Source: Dromiciops gliroides (lineage: Eukaryota; Chordata; Mammalia; Microbiotheria; Microbiotheriidae). Taken from it: DNA of 64,000 nt. This document shows, one piece after another, positions 59,701-64,000 of the stretch (position 1 is the first letter of the stretch; each line of letters starts with the position of its first letter). The stretch spans positions 11,790,223-11,854,222 of the forward strand of contig NC_057866.1 in NCBI RefSeq assembly GCF_019393635.1, given 5' to 3'. The notes under the pieces are model-generated. The model did not search any database and was not told the DNA's origin. It saw only the letters and a program-made list of their open reading frames with translations. The position numbers and the translations under genes were made by a program.

Positions 59701-60074
59701 GGAGTTTGCGCCAGTCCTTGATGCCATAAGTCAGAAACCCAAGAAACAGATGCCCCAGGCTTATGGACATAGTTATCATGATAGCTACCAGGTGCCGGTG
59801 TTGGGTCATGCTCCATTCCATAACTGAAAGGAAACCCCAGCACAGGATGAATTTTAGACACAGGTGGGATCTCAAAGAACATATAAAAATGTTGAAGAAG
59901 CTCCACAGAGAATACTTACTCAGTGGCCCACCACCAAGTAGGACTCCTGATATCGAAAATCCAAGCAGGAAGCGACAACAACAGTAAACCTGGAATGATG
60001 GGGCAAAGGCAACCCCAGTGCCGGAGACAGCCAACGTGAAGAAGCTTGGAGACAGCGTGCGTTTTCGCCCAAAC
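29888..60074 (-). CDS. SLC22-family organic anion transporter-like gene, exons 3-10 (5' part outside window)
   Basis: Multi-exon gene of the major facilitator superfamily, a plasma-membrane carrier of organic anions by family membership. Exons, in transcript order: 60074-59920, 59823-59655, 45630-45513, 42874-42759, 38779-38565, 35720-35618, 30801-30595, 29954-29888. All have AG/GT borders and compatible phases (1,2,0,2,1,2,2), and the joined frame is open to the TAG stop. Family marks in order: FGRKR after TM2, [10 protein letters not shown] in TM3, [10 protein letters not shown] in the TM6-7 loop, CLGRR after TM8, [17 protein letters not shown] in TM11, and [11 protein letters not shown] before the cytoplasmic tail. 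Spacing after ELLPTVVR and the [10 protein letters not shown] and KISHF-type tail recall the SLC22A9/A10/A24/A25 (OAT7-like) group. Substrate cannot be read from sequence. Exons 1-2 (TM1, glycosylated loop, TM2) were not found up to 64000. The gene looks intact. Confidence 0.9.
29990..30475. repeat. intron 9 with MIR-type fragments
   Basis: 30028-30095 (CACTGTGTGCCAGGCACC, ACAAATATTACCTCATG) and 30390-30475 (TGTAAGCTCCTTCAGGGG, AAGTGTTAAATAAATC) are MIR/L2-type remnants in the 640-bp intron 9. Confidence 0.6.
30595..30801 (-). CDS. SLC22-like exon 9 (207 bp)
   Basis: Acceptor TTTGTCCTGACAG, starts G GGC ATG TCC, and ends TGT GG before donor GTGAGT. Encodes TM11 with [12 protein letters not shown]12 ([18 protein letters not shown]) and [17 protein letters not shown]. 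The Arg in TM11 is the residue conserved in organic anion transporters of the family. Length from PTVVR to RIG equals that of the SLC22A10/A24/A25 group as I recall it, so nothing is missing at the exon 8/9 join. Confidence 0.94.
30802..31408. other. intron 8, no feature
   Basis: Part of the SLC22-like intron 8. AT-rich, with one short MIR-type trace at 31185-31215. Confidence 0.5.
31409..31560 (-). mobile_element. tRNA-headed SINE
   Basis: T-run, then GGGGTTAAGTGACCTGCCC, ACACAGCTAGTAAGTGTC and the reversed head GTGCCACCTAGTGGCCCC. Confidence 0.92.
31692..31843 (+). mobile_element. tRNA-headed SINE
   Basis: Flanked by AAAAATGGACTAAGCT at 31676-31691 and 31844-31859. Confidence 0.95.
32110..32262 (-). 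mobile_element. CR1/L3 LINE 3'-end fragment
   Basis: TTCCAAGAAGAAAGACCTCA, CTCTTGAGGCAGCCCAT and TTTCCTGACATCAAGACTAA follow the order of the reversed CR1/L3 3' region (compare 41990-42200 in the other direction). Confidence 0.6.
32276..32455 (+). mobile_element. tRNA-headed SINE
   Basis: Flanked by AAGACTAAATGGG at 32263-32275 and 32456-32468. Confidence 0.95.
32469..35585 (+). mobile_element. HAL1-like element with L1 3' fragment inside
   Basis: 5' UTR from 32471 (GGGTGGAGCCAAGATGGTAG) to about 32990; an L1 3' end (32991-33750); decayed ORF1 (33775-34500: SRRDHLKII-like GRDHLKII, CGVTVRV); spacer; start of ORF2 at about 35107 (ATGGAGAGAAATACAG) breaking off after AACTGTGAAAAAAA and joining the ORF2 C-terminal part (TTTGAAGCAAG onward, [10 protein letters not shown]-like [10 protein letters not shown]). 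Endonuclease and RT are missing. It lies in intron 8. Confidence 0.75.
33534..33588. repeat. (TA)n microsatellite
   Basis: Unbroken TA repeats of about 55 bp in the L1 3' UTR. Confidence 0.98.
35618..35720 (-). CDS. SLC22-like exon 8 (103 bp)
   Basis: Acceptor TGCTTTATAG, starts GA ATT TTG CGT (completing Gly), ends GTC AG before donor GTAGGA. Encodes [13 protein letters not shown] and [10 protein letters not shown], equivalent to the family's TM9-TM10 segment with the ELxPTxxR motif. A HAL1-like relic ends about 33 bases downstream of the donor, inside intron 8. Confidence 0.9.
35785..36260 (+). repeat. (ATTC)n-like tract, MAR1-like SINE and MIR tail
   Basis: 35785-35910 is a degenerate ATTCATTC/ATCC tract; 35933-36170 is a MAR1-like CORE-SINE (GAGTTCAAATCCTGCC, GGTTGTTGTGAGGAACGAAT); 36175-36250 is a tail with CTTATTGTGTCCTTACTCTG. 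Confidence 0.75.
36375..36512. repeat. (TATC)n/(CATC)n microsatellite
   Basis: TCTATCTATC and CCATCCATCC units over about 140 bp. Confidence 0.95.
36518..36830 (+). repeat. two MIR-type SINEs
   Basis: 36518-36615 (TTTGAATCCTGGTTCTGCC, TGATCTGGGCAAGTTGGTTC) and 36622-36828 (GGCACAATAGCTCAGTGG, GACCTTGAGCAAGTCATTC, CCTCTGAGGTTCCTTCTAGC). Confidence 0.75.
37076..37471. repeat. SINEs with RTE-type tails
   Basis: 37076-37270 (minus): TGTTGTTCAGTCATTTTTTC, GTGGTTTGCCAGTTCTTTC, AACTGAGGAAAACAGGGTTA, the RTE-tailed SINE. 37275-37455 (plus): a second tail type with ATGGCTCTAGAGGAGAAAGT and GTCCTCTTCAAGAATGAAGG, also seen at 44690-44920. Confidence 0.75.
37472..37646 (+). mobile_element. tRNA-headed SINE
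   Basis: Flanked by AAGAATGAAGGTCAA at 37457-37471 and 37647-37661. Confidence 0.95.
37728..37905 (+). repeat. old SINE-like tail
   Basis: CATTAAGCACTTACTCCATT, GTGCTGGGGATTCAAAGA and GAGGAGCTCACATTCTAG; common marsupial old repeat, also at 58560-58700. Confidence 0.6.
38224..38474 (-). repeat. MAR1-like CORE-SINE in intron 7
   Basis: Partner of the copy at 23345-23597 within the duplicated segment. Confidence 0.85.
38565..38779 (-). CDS. SLC22-like exon 7 (215 bp)
   Basis: Acceptor GTCTGCTGCAG, one base completing Ser, then [18 protein letters not shown]; ends CCT CAA G before donor GTAAGA. Encodes TM7, TM8 and the loop [13 protein letters not shown], then TM9 to FLPQ. 215 bp is the size I recall for the family. 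The donor-side ~48 bases and the following intron are duplicated at 23172-23735. An Arg (LSRFG) sits where OAT1 has the TM8 lysine. Confidence 0.95.
39230..39440 (-). mobile_element. old L1 3' UTR fragment
   Basis: GAACTCTAAATTCTATCACT, GCAATCTGATATGGGTTATA, AACATTTCCATGATCATTTT. Followed by a (GAAG)n tract at 39430-39515. Confidence 0.75.
39520..41015. other. intron 6, no gene seen
   Basis: No recognisable repeat except short T-runs. An open frame at 40442-40942 (plus) has no family resemblance. Confidence 0.5.
41028..41186 (-). mobile_element. tRNA-headed SINE
   Basis: Flanked by TGGGTTTTTCTT at 41016-41027 and 41187-41198. Confidence 0.95.
41335..41478 (+). repeat. MIR-type SINE
   Basis: CAGCCCTGAGTTCAAAAC, CTCGGCAAGTCACTGATC and GCCTCAGTTTCCTTTTCTG. 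Confidence 0.7.
41479..41638 (+). mobile_element. tRNA-headed SINE
   Basis: CAGGGGCAGCTAGATGGAGC head, GATCCTGGGCAAGTCACTTA, A-rich tail. Confidence 0.92.
41900..42205 (+). mobile_element. CR1/L3 LINE 3'-end fragment
   Basis: Reads GAAGAGAAGACTTGGGGAG, ATGAGCGCTGCCTTCAAGGA, GAGGCAGAACTAGGAAC and GTGGAAGTTGCAGAG, the order of CR1/L3 3' regions. Confidence 0.65.
42385..42635 (-). repeat. SINE with RTE-type tail
   Basis: GTTGTTGAGTTCTTTCAGTT, CTTGGCAAAGATACCAGAG, GAGGAAACTGAGGTAAACAG and CACTGTGCCACCTAGCTC. It ends ~125 bases from the donor of exon 6. Confidence 0.85.
42759..42874 (-). CDS. SLC22-like exon 6 (116 bp)
   Basis: Found by looking for the missing piece between exons 5 and 7. Acceptor TTCTCTCCCAAAAG, starts GTT TTG AGT TCC, and ends GCA AG before donor GTAGGT. 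Encodes [13 protein letters not shown] and [19 protein letters not shown], matching the family pattern M..ELDA....DLF..P.LR.R in the TM6-7 loop and the start of TM7. Phase 0 in and phase 2 out fit the neighbouring exons exactly. Confidence 0.9.
43420..43880 (+). repeat. two MIR-type SINEs around a (TG)n tract
   Basis: 43425-43590 (CCTCATTTGTAAAATGAGGG), (TG)n at 43626-43671, 43690-43870 (GACTCTGGAGCCAGAATAC, CCCTCATCCATAGCATGAGG). Confidence 0.8.
44570..44925 (+). repeat. SINE with second tail type
   Basis: tRNA-type head GGGACAGCTAGGTGGCACAG, then a TA/TG tract (44708-44775) and the tail ATGGCTCTGGAGTAGACAGT, GTCATGGTCCTCTTCAAGAA, as at 37275-37455. Confidence 0.75.
45062..45512. other. intron 5 close to exon 5
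   Basis: Unique-looking. An open frame continues from exon 5 to 45234 on the minus strand but is not conserved in character. Confidence 0.5.
45513..45630 (-). CDS. SLC22-like exon 5 (118 bp)
   Basis: Acceptor TTTAATTAG, then G TGG TTG CCA GAG TCT; donor GTGAGA after GTG GAG (phase 0). Encodes [13 protein letters not shown] and the cytoplasmic helix [22 protein letters not shown] is the most diagnostic SLC22 motif of the large intracellular loop. The open frame continues past the donor to about 45234, but that part shows no family resemblance and is read as intron. Confidence 0.93.
45640..46200. other. intron 4, no feature
   Basis: AT-rich, no repeat or gene recognised. Confidence 0.45.
46882..47856 (+). 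pseudogene. ORF1 of HAL1-like element, two in-frame stops
   Basis: ATG at 46882 followed by a TGA at codon 3 (AGA in relatives) and a TAG at 47548-47550 (Gln in relatives); otherwise one frame of 324 codons. Coiled coil ([40 protein letters not shown]), RRM-like part ([32 protein letters not shown]) and C-terminal domain ([39 protein letters not shown]). Very close to the ORF1 at 5845-6792. Confidence 0.88.
48395..48555 (+). mobile_element. tRNA-headed SINE
   Basis: GGGGCAGCTAGATGGCGCAG head and A-run; followed by (GA)n and AGTGGCA echoing GAGTGTGGCA before it. Confidence 0.92.
49182..49330 (+). mobile_element. tRNA-headed SINE
   Basis: GGGGGCAGCTAGTTAGCACAG head, CCTGGGCAAATCCATTAACC, A-rich tail. 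Confidence 0.9.
49331..50178. other. intron 4, no gene recognised
   Basis: An open plus frame at 49437-49727 ([19 protein letters not shown] near its end) shows no resemblance that I can name. Confidence 0.4.
50180..50660 (-). pseudogene. NCBP2P: NCBP2 (CBP20) processed pseudogene
   Basis: The minus strand reads, with stops and shifts, the nuclear cap-binding protein subunit 2: [30 protein letters not shown] (RNP2 region), FGKNGDI, the RNP1 region decayed, YFHGTHW, then [18 protein letters not shown] and a stop at about 50212. No introns; an A-rich run follows at 50192-50179. It sits inside intron 4 of the SLC22-like gene on the same strand. The parent protein binds the 5' cap of RNA polymerase II transcripts; this copy cannot. 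Confidence 0.85.
50665..51540. other. intron 4, MIR trace only
   Basis: 50890-50930 (GTGACTTGCCCAGGGTCAC) is a short MIR core; the rest is featureless. Confidence 0.45.
51545..51700. repeat. ATTGATGATG-rich tract with perfect hairpin
   Basis: 51603-51615 (AGGATTGATTGAT) and 51629-51641 form a perfect 13-bp inverted repeat with a 13-base loop, within a degenerate ATGATG/ATCATC tract. Confidence 0.85.
52126..52262 (+). mobile_element. diverged tRNA-headed SINE
   Basis: GGAGCAGCTAGGTGACACAG, CTGGACCCAGGAGGACCAG; shares its position in the HAL1 spacer with 5518-5635. Confidence 0.75.
52502..52672 (-). mobile_element. tRNA-headed SINE
   Basis: Tail as TTTTTGTTTTTG run, reversed head GGCCACCTAGCTTCCCCC; GTTCAGGT repeated on both sides. 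Confidence 0.92.
53327..53470 (-). mobile_element. tRNA-headed SINE
   Basis: Flanked by CATTTGGCTTTT at 53315-53326 and 53471-53482, inserted in ORF1 of the HAL1-like element. Confidence 0.95.
54926..55082 (+). mobile_element. tRNA-headed SINE, head slightly truncated
   Basis: Starts GCAGTGGATAAAGCACC, AAATCTGACCTCAGACAC, A/C-rich tail. Confidence 0.9.
56059..56835 (+). mobile_element. solo LTR of an endogenous retrovirus with nested SINE
   Basis: TGTAAAGAATTAATTGTG start, CCCTACA end, AAATAAATCCTGTTCTG polyadenylation region and a (TG)n tract (56682-56711). Same family as 16525-17137 in opposite orientation. The SINE at 56074-56226 accounts for the extra length. Flanking duplication not clear. 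Confidence 0.8.
56074..56226 (+). mobile_element. tRNA-headed SINE inside the LTR
   Basis: GGGGGCAGCTAGGTGGCGCAG head to an A-rich tail; AAAGAATT occurs on both sides. Confidence 0.93.
57108..57252 (-). mobile_element. tRNA-headed SINE
   Basis: Flanked by AATCTCTAATATTTT on the left and AATCTCTAGTATTTT on the right. Confidence 0.93.
57886..58550. other. intron 4, no feature recognised
   Basis: Unique-looking sequence; a plus frame at 58037-58234 is open but not recognised. Confidence 0.4.
58555..58860 (+). repeat. old SINE-like repeat and (CA/TG)n tract
   Basis: AATAAGCATTTATTGTATGC, ACTATGGGCTAAGTCCTGTG; then ACACATACATACACG repeats from 58725. Confidence 0.75.
58946..59330 (-). repeat. 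RTE-tailed SINE and MIR
   Basis: 58946-59170: TGTTGTTCAGTCACTTCTGA, AACTGAGGTAAACAGGGTGA, reversed tRNA head TTCCATTTAGCTGCCC. 59175-59325: MIR (TTTACAGAGAAAGAAACTGG). Confidence 0.85.
59655..59823 (-). CDS. SLC22-like exon 4 (169 bp)
   Basis: Acceptor TTTCCTTTCAG, exon begins TT ATG GAA TGG (MEW, aligned to the family VEW/LEW), and ends ACT TG before donor GTAAGT. Encodes TM4-TM6 including [16 protein letters not shown], the family's DW..LQ pattern. The last two bases join the first base of exon 5 to give Trp. 169 bp is the usual size of this exon in the family as I remember it. Confidence 0.92.
59920..60074 (-). CDS. SLC22-like exon 3 (155 bp)
   Basis: Starts after acceptor ...ATGTAG with one base completing an Arg codon, then FGRKRTL, and ends CTG A before donor GTAAGT. 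Encodes the conserved loop between TM2 and TM3, TM3 ([12 protein letters not shown]) and the start of TM4 ([17 protein letters not shown]). The length of 155 bp is the size I recall for the matching exon of human SLC22A6. The next intron is only 96 bp. Confidence 0.9.
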
Positions 60075-60386
60075 CTACATCGTGGGAAACCCAATGGCTG
60101 TGACTTCAGGGCAGAAGCATAATGTCATCTTTCTACCCAGCACCGCCCTGGGGTCCTTCTGGACTTCAGGCATGGTCATTCATCCTTTTCCCCTGTGCCT
60201 TCCTTTGCCAGGACTCAGGGCACAAATGGCAGCAGTGACTGGGCTCAGCTTAGCTTTCCATTTGACCAAATCCAGTTAAATAATACACAAGTGATTGTTT
60301 AGCTCCTACTAAGTGAAGGGTTCATAGGATCATTCATCTGGGCCTGCAAGGAGCCTTCCAGGCCATCTAATCCAACCTCCTCATTT

Positions 60387-60540
60387 GGGGGGGGGGGGAG
60401 GTTTTGGTAAGGCAATTGGAGTTAAGTGATTTGCCCAGGGTCACACAGCTAGTGAGTGTTAAGTGTCTGAGGCCGGATTTGAACTCAGGTCCTCCTGACT
60501 CCAGGGCCAGTGCTCTATCCACTGCACCACCTAGCTGCCC
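60387..60540 (-). mobile_element. tRNA-headed SINE inside a MIR
   Basis: Flanked by TCCAACCTCCTCATTT at 60371-60386 and 60541-60556. The MIR it split resumes at 60545-60660 (TTTTACAGAAGAGGAAACTG). Confidence 0.95.
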
Positions 60541-60884
60541 TCCAACCTCCTCATTTTACAGAAGAGGAAACTGAGGCCAGGGAGTTAAATGACTTCAAGG
60601 CCATGCAGGCAGTGTCAGATACAGTATCTAAACCCAGATCCTCTGACCCCAGGTGCAGGGCTCTTTCCTTCTTGACAATATCCTTGTTCTTGAAGGCCAT
60701 GTGTAATAGCCACCAAGAATGGCCAGCTGATCCATCTCATAGGTGCAAGACACCCCAAGATAGGAAGCACCAAACAAAAAGCCCTGAGTGACAATTAACC
60801 TATTTATTATTCCTGTGACATGGCAGGGGGCTGGCTCTGGAGAGCTAGAAGTTGGAGGTAGGGTGGGGGTGGGGATGGGATGGG

Positions 60885-61148
60885 ACCAAACATTTATTAA
60901 ATACCTTCTACATCCAGATGTTGTGCTAAGAGCTTTACAAATATTATTTCACTTGATCCTCACAATAACACTGTGGGAGTAGGCACTATCATTATCCCTA
61001 TTTTTCAATTGAGGAAAATGGGGGAGACAAATATTAAGTGACATGCCCAAAATCACACATCTACTAATATCTAAGGCAGGATTTGAACTCAGGTTCTCTT
61101 GACTCTAGGCCCAGCACTCTATCCACTGTAGTCACATAGTTGCCTCTA
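60885..61148 (-). repeat. MAR1-like CORE-SINE
   Basis: CATTTATTAAATACCTTCTA, TTGTGCTAAGAGCTTTACAA, CAATTGAGGAAAATGGGGGA, GGATTTGAACTCAGGTTC, CTCTATCCACTGTAG. Confidence 0.85.
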
Positions 61149-61236
61149 CAGCATAATCTCATTCCACCTAATGGCTTCTATTTGTTCCAAACTGATTTTG
61201 AACTATTTCACATGCAGGTTGTACCTTTGATTGATT

Positions 61237-61910
61237 TGTGGTAAAAAAAATATGAAAGTTTTTTTAACAGTCGGTTAGGATAACTGAAAGACGCCAGTTT
61301 TTTTAAGGACCACCCTTTCGGGGAGGAGACCAACGGCATGAGCTACGCACGCCAGTCTGCCTGCTTCGCACATCAGACTGCCTGTTAGCACTCCACTTCT
61401 GGGGTGCAAGCTTAAAAGGCAAGGAGAGAAGGGAAGTGGGACTTTTTTCCTGCTCTGCTGGTCTCCTGACTGCACTGCAGAGGCTGATGCTGATGAGAGT
61501 TCGACTGGCCCGGTTCGCGGTTAGCAGCAGCACTCGCTTGACACAGTCTCTCTCTCCCCAAAGGTGGCCTTCGGTTTTGGTGAGTTTTATACGGAATATA
61601 GACTAAGCTTAGACTTAAGACAATTTGTATTGTGTTTCTACTTTCCTATCCTTCTAATCAACATCACCTTGTGACTACCATACAATAAAAGCTCTAACTA
61701 GAAAACCAGAAGCTTCTTCCATTTACTAGTCTGGGAGATAAATTAAGGGAAAGGTTAAAGAGGGGAGATTTATGATCTAATATCCAATTTTAAATCTCAC
61801 AGATTGATTACTCAGGTGTTTTCACTTGATGAGGATATGAAGGTATTAGAACCGTGTTGGGGCATATCAGGGTGACCATTGAATTTTCCCTCCCCTTACA
61901 AATTTATATT
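61237..61910 (+). mobile_element. retroviral LTR, CpG-containing
   Basis: Contains CCACCCTTTCGGGGAGGAG, CGGTTCGCGGTTAGC, a GCTTAAAAGGCAAGG TATA-like box, ACAATAAAAGCTCTAACTAG polyadenylation signal and a U5-like end TTTTCCCTCCCCTTACA. Many CpGs remain, suggesting it is fairly young. The left border is uncertain (61237 or 61282). No viral genes adjoin it. Confidence 0.65.
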
Positions 61911-62380
61911 AAAGAAGTGATGATGCCAACCAAACGAAAAATCACAGATGATATTATCACCTAGTGTCTAGTACACTACATTCCACACAGTAGGCACTTC
62001 ATCAATGCTTATTTGCAAAGCAAAGTTCTTTGAATGATCCCAAGCTTTTCCCAGGGGCAAAAAAGAACCATCAATATAGTCTAATGGAAAGAATTTTGGA
62101 GTCAGACCTGGGTTCAAAATCTGGTTCTACTGTCCATTATCTGCTACCTTCTGTAGATCCAGGGGGATAAAATGAGGGGGTTGTACTGGATTCCCTTCAG
62201 GAGATCGATTCCTTCCCTCCCCCACTTATTTTTACCTCTCCTTATCTACTGACTGCTTCTTGTTACCTACATACAAGCCTTAACCCTCGGTATCATCCTC
62301 AAAAAGTCCTCCCTTGATCCCTCTACCCCTTATACTTGACAACCCGATCTCTCTTCCTTCCCTGAGAAGGCCAAATCTAC
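61911..62380. other. MIR traces, no gene
   Basis: 61960-62015 (ACACAGTAGGCACTTCATCA) and 62095-62215 (GGAGTCAGACCTGGGTTC) are MIR-type remnants. Confidence 0.5.
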
Positions 62381-62960
62381 AACCAATGGATTCTTCCATT
62401 TCCTTTCCTCTCACTCTTCTCTTAACTCGACAGTCTGGCTTCTGACTTTATCATTTCAATGAAACACTGCTCTGTCCAATGAAGCACTGCTCCCAGTGGT
62501 CTCTTCTCTTTGGCCAGTCCCATGGCCTTTTCTTCAGTCCTCCTTCTCCTTGACCTTTCTGCAGGCTTTGGCACTGTTGATCACTCTTCCTTGATACTCT
62601 TTCCTCTCCAGGTTTTAAAGATACTATCTTTCTGGTTCTCCTCCTACCTTTCTGACTGCTCCTCCCCAGTCTTCTTGCCTGGATCTTCATCTAGGTGACA
62701 GCTATTAACCATTGTACCCCTTTTCCCCCACGGCTGTGCCCTTTCCCTCTATACTATTGCACTTGGTGATCTCATCAGCTCCCATTAAGTATCATTTCTA
62801 TGCAAATAATTCTCAGTTCCATTACCTAGGCCTACCCTCTCTCCTGACTTCTAGTATGCTATCTCAAACTGGGTGTATTATAGATGTCTGAAACTCAACA
62901 TATTAAAAACTGAACTAATTATCATTAACCCCCCCGCCAAGCTTTCCCTCTTCCAAATTT
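62380..62960 (+). mobile_element. L2-clade LINE reverse-transcriptase fragment
   Basis: Reads GFGTVDHSSLILF, FWFSSYLSDCSSPVFLPGSS, LYTIALGDLISS and LKLNILKTELIIINPP, following the L2 RT pattern (FDTVDHPLLL...WFSSYLSDR...LYADDSQ...KTELIIFPP). Broken by shifts; old. Confidence 0.85.
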
Positions 62961-62979
62961 CCTTATCATTGCTTTTTAG

Positions 62980-63998
62980 AAAAAAAACAAACTTGTTTTA
63001 TTTAGCCTCTTTCTCACCCTCCTTTCTCACACCCTCCCCAATCCCTGAATTAAGATCACAAGAAAAATAAAACCCATTTTAAACATGTATAGTTAATTAA
63101 AGGGAATTTTCACATAAGTGATGTTGGAAAAAAATGGTCCATGTGAGTCCTTCACTCCTCCCTCAGGAGGTAGGTAGCATGTTTGATTACTAGTCCTCCA
63201 GAATCCTGGTTGGTCATTAGACTAAGGAAGTACTCCATCACAGTATTCTATCACATTTATATTCCTTAACTTGTTTATACCTTCCCAAATTTATGGACCC
63301 CCCTCCTAGATTCTCATTCTTTGACACCTCAAAAAGAGCTATAATTATTTTTGTACACAGTCCCTTAGTTTACCTTCTCTCTCATTCCTCCTCTCCTGTT
63401 AATCCAGAATGTTAACTGCCATCCCAATTCTTTCTTTCATTGCTCTCATTTCTTTTTCATTTTTTTCCCTCAAGTACTCTCATCTCATTTATAAAAATAT
63501 TTTTACACCCTTTAAAAAATCTCTTGCTTTATCTCTTCCAGGAATTCTAATAGAGTTTTACTCTGAAGCTTTATTTACAGACGTTTTGGAATCTTTCTCT
63601 TCTCTGCGTTTGTGTCTTCAGTGTCCCTATCACCATAGAAGTTCATTATGATTTTGTTCTTTTTTTGTTTGCCCATTTTCCAGGCTACTTCCTGACTTCT
63701 GATCTGATGTTAGAGCTGGTTACTCTATACTTTCAAAGGAAAGGTCTAGGCTGGTCTTCTTATTGCTTTTCTAGGGTATTGAGTGTTGTGTTCTTCCTGG
63801 ATCTGAGGGACAGCTAAGGATGGAAACCAGCAAGCTTTCAGTGCTTCCAAAGATAAATCAGGGCAAAGTCTGATTGCTGCCCACGTTTTCCCCTCAGTCT
63901 AAGTTTTGCATGTTCCTGACCTGAGTTTGGGTCTGAGCAAGGGTATGCTGCTGCTGGACTCTGTCCCTCAGAGCACCAGAACTCTAGGTTACCGTTTG
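62980..63998 (-). mobile_element. HAL1-like relic, 5' part reaching the window end
   Basis: Minus strand: 5' UTR from the window edge, MGKQKKNKIIMNFYGDRDTE (ORF1 start, 63679-63620), then decayed ORF1 and, from about 63370, an ORF2 C-terminal-like part (AGAGCTATAATTATTTTTGT) and 3' UTR ending in an A/T run. ORF2 core absent. Confidence 0.6.
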
Positions 63999-64000
63999 GT

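Noticed and set aside
60100-64000. Search for SLC22 exons 1 and 2
   Set aside because: No 100-bp segment ending in a DR codon split with a GT donor and encoding a TM2-like helix was found; the space is filled by SINEs, an LTR, L2 and HAL1-like sequence.

Overview
The window is marsupial nuclear DNA. Two kinds of evidence point there: dense tRNA-headed SINEs whose consensus begins GGGGCAGCTAGGTGGC, some with an A-rich tail and some with an RTE-type tail, and L1 elements whose 5' end reads GGCGGAGCCAAGATGGCGG. CORE-SINE (MAR1/MIR-like), L2 and CR1/L3 fossils, solo retroviral LTRs and host introns complete the picture. I cannot tell an American (opossum-like) from an Australian species by eye.

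The one clearly functional host gene is on the minus strand. Eight exons (numbered 3 to 10 by the usual SLC22 layout) lie between 60074 and 29888 and encode an SLC22-family organic-anion-transporter-like protein, closest from memory to the SLC22A9/A10/A24/A25 group. Every exon has AG/GT borders, the reading phases join at all seven introns, and no stop interrupts the frame before the TAG at 29890-29888. Exons 1 and 2 and the promoter were not found and should lie beyond 64000. A 93%-like copy (by eye) of intron 7 plus the last ~48 bases of exon 7 sits at 23172-23735, the trace of a partial tandem duplication in what is known elsewhere to be a duplicating gene cluster.

Layout: 1-15.8 kb is a stack of minus-strand L1 and half-L1 (HAL1-like) elements inserted into one another, including a nearly full-length L1 at about 8251-14879. 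15.8-25 kb is intergenic sequence with two solo LTRs with clean 4-bp target duplications, an RNASEH1 retrocopy, an unidentified GC-richer stretch and the exon 7 copy. 25.5-28.3 kb is an L1 with a 5' inversion. 29.9-60.1 kb is the SLC22 gene, whose introns hold two plus-strand HAL1-like elements (32.5-35.6 kb and 46.2-49.2 kb), an NCBP2 retrocopy (50.2 kb), a minus-strand HAL1-like element (51.7-54.3 kb), an old L1 with an LTR in it (54.3-57.9 kb) and many SINEs. 60.1-64 kb, upstream of exon 3, holds SINEs, a CpG-containing LTR, an L2 reverse-transcriptase relic and another HAL1-like piece.

No tRNA, rRNA or CRISPR locus was found. Coordinates of exons were counted base by base; repeat borders are approximate unless a target-site duplication is quoted. 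Similarity statements rest on reading by eye and memory of the families, not on searches.
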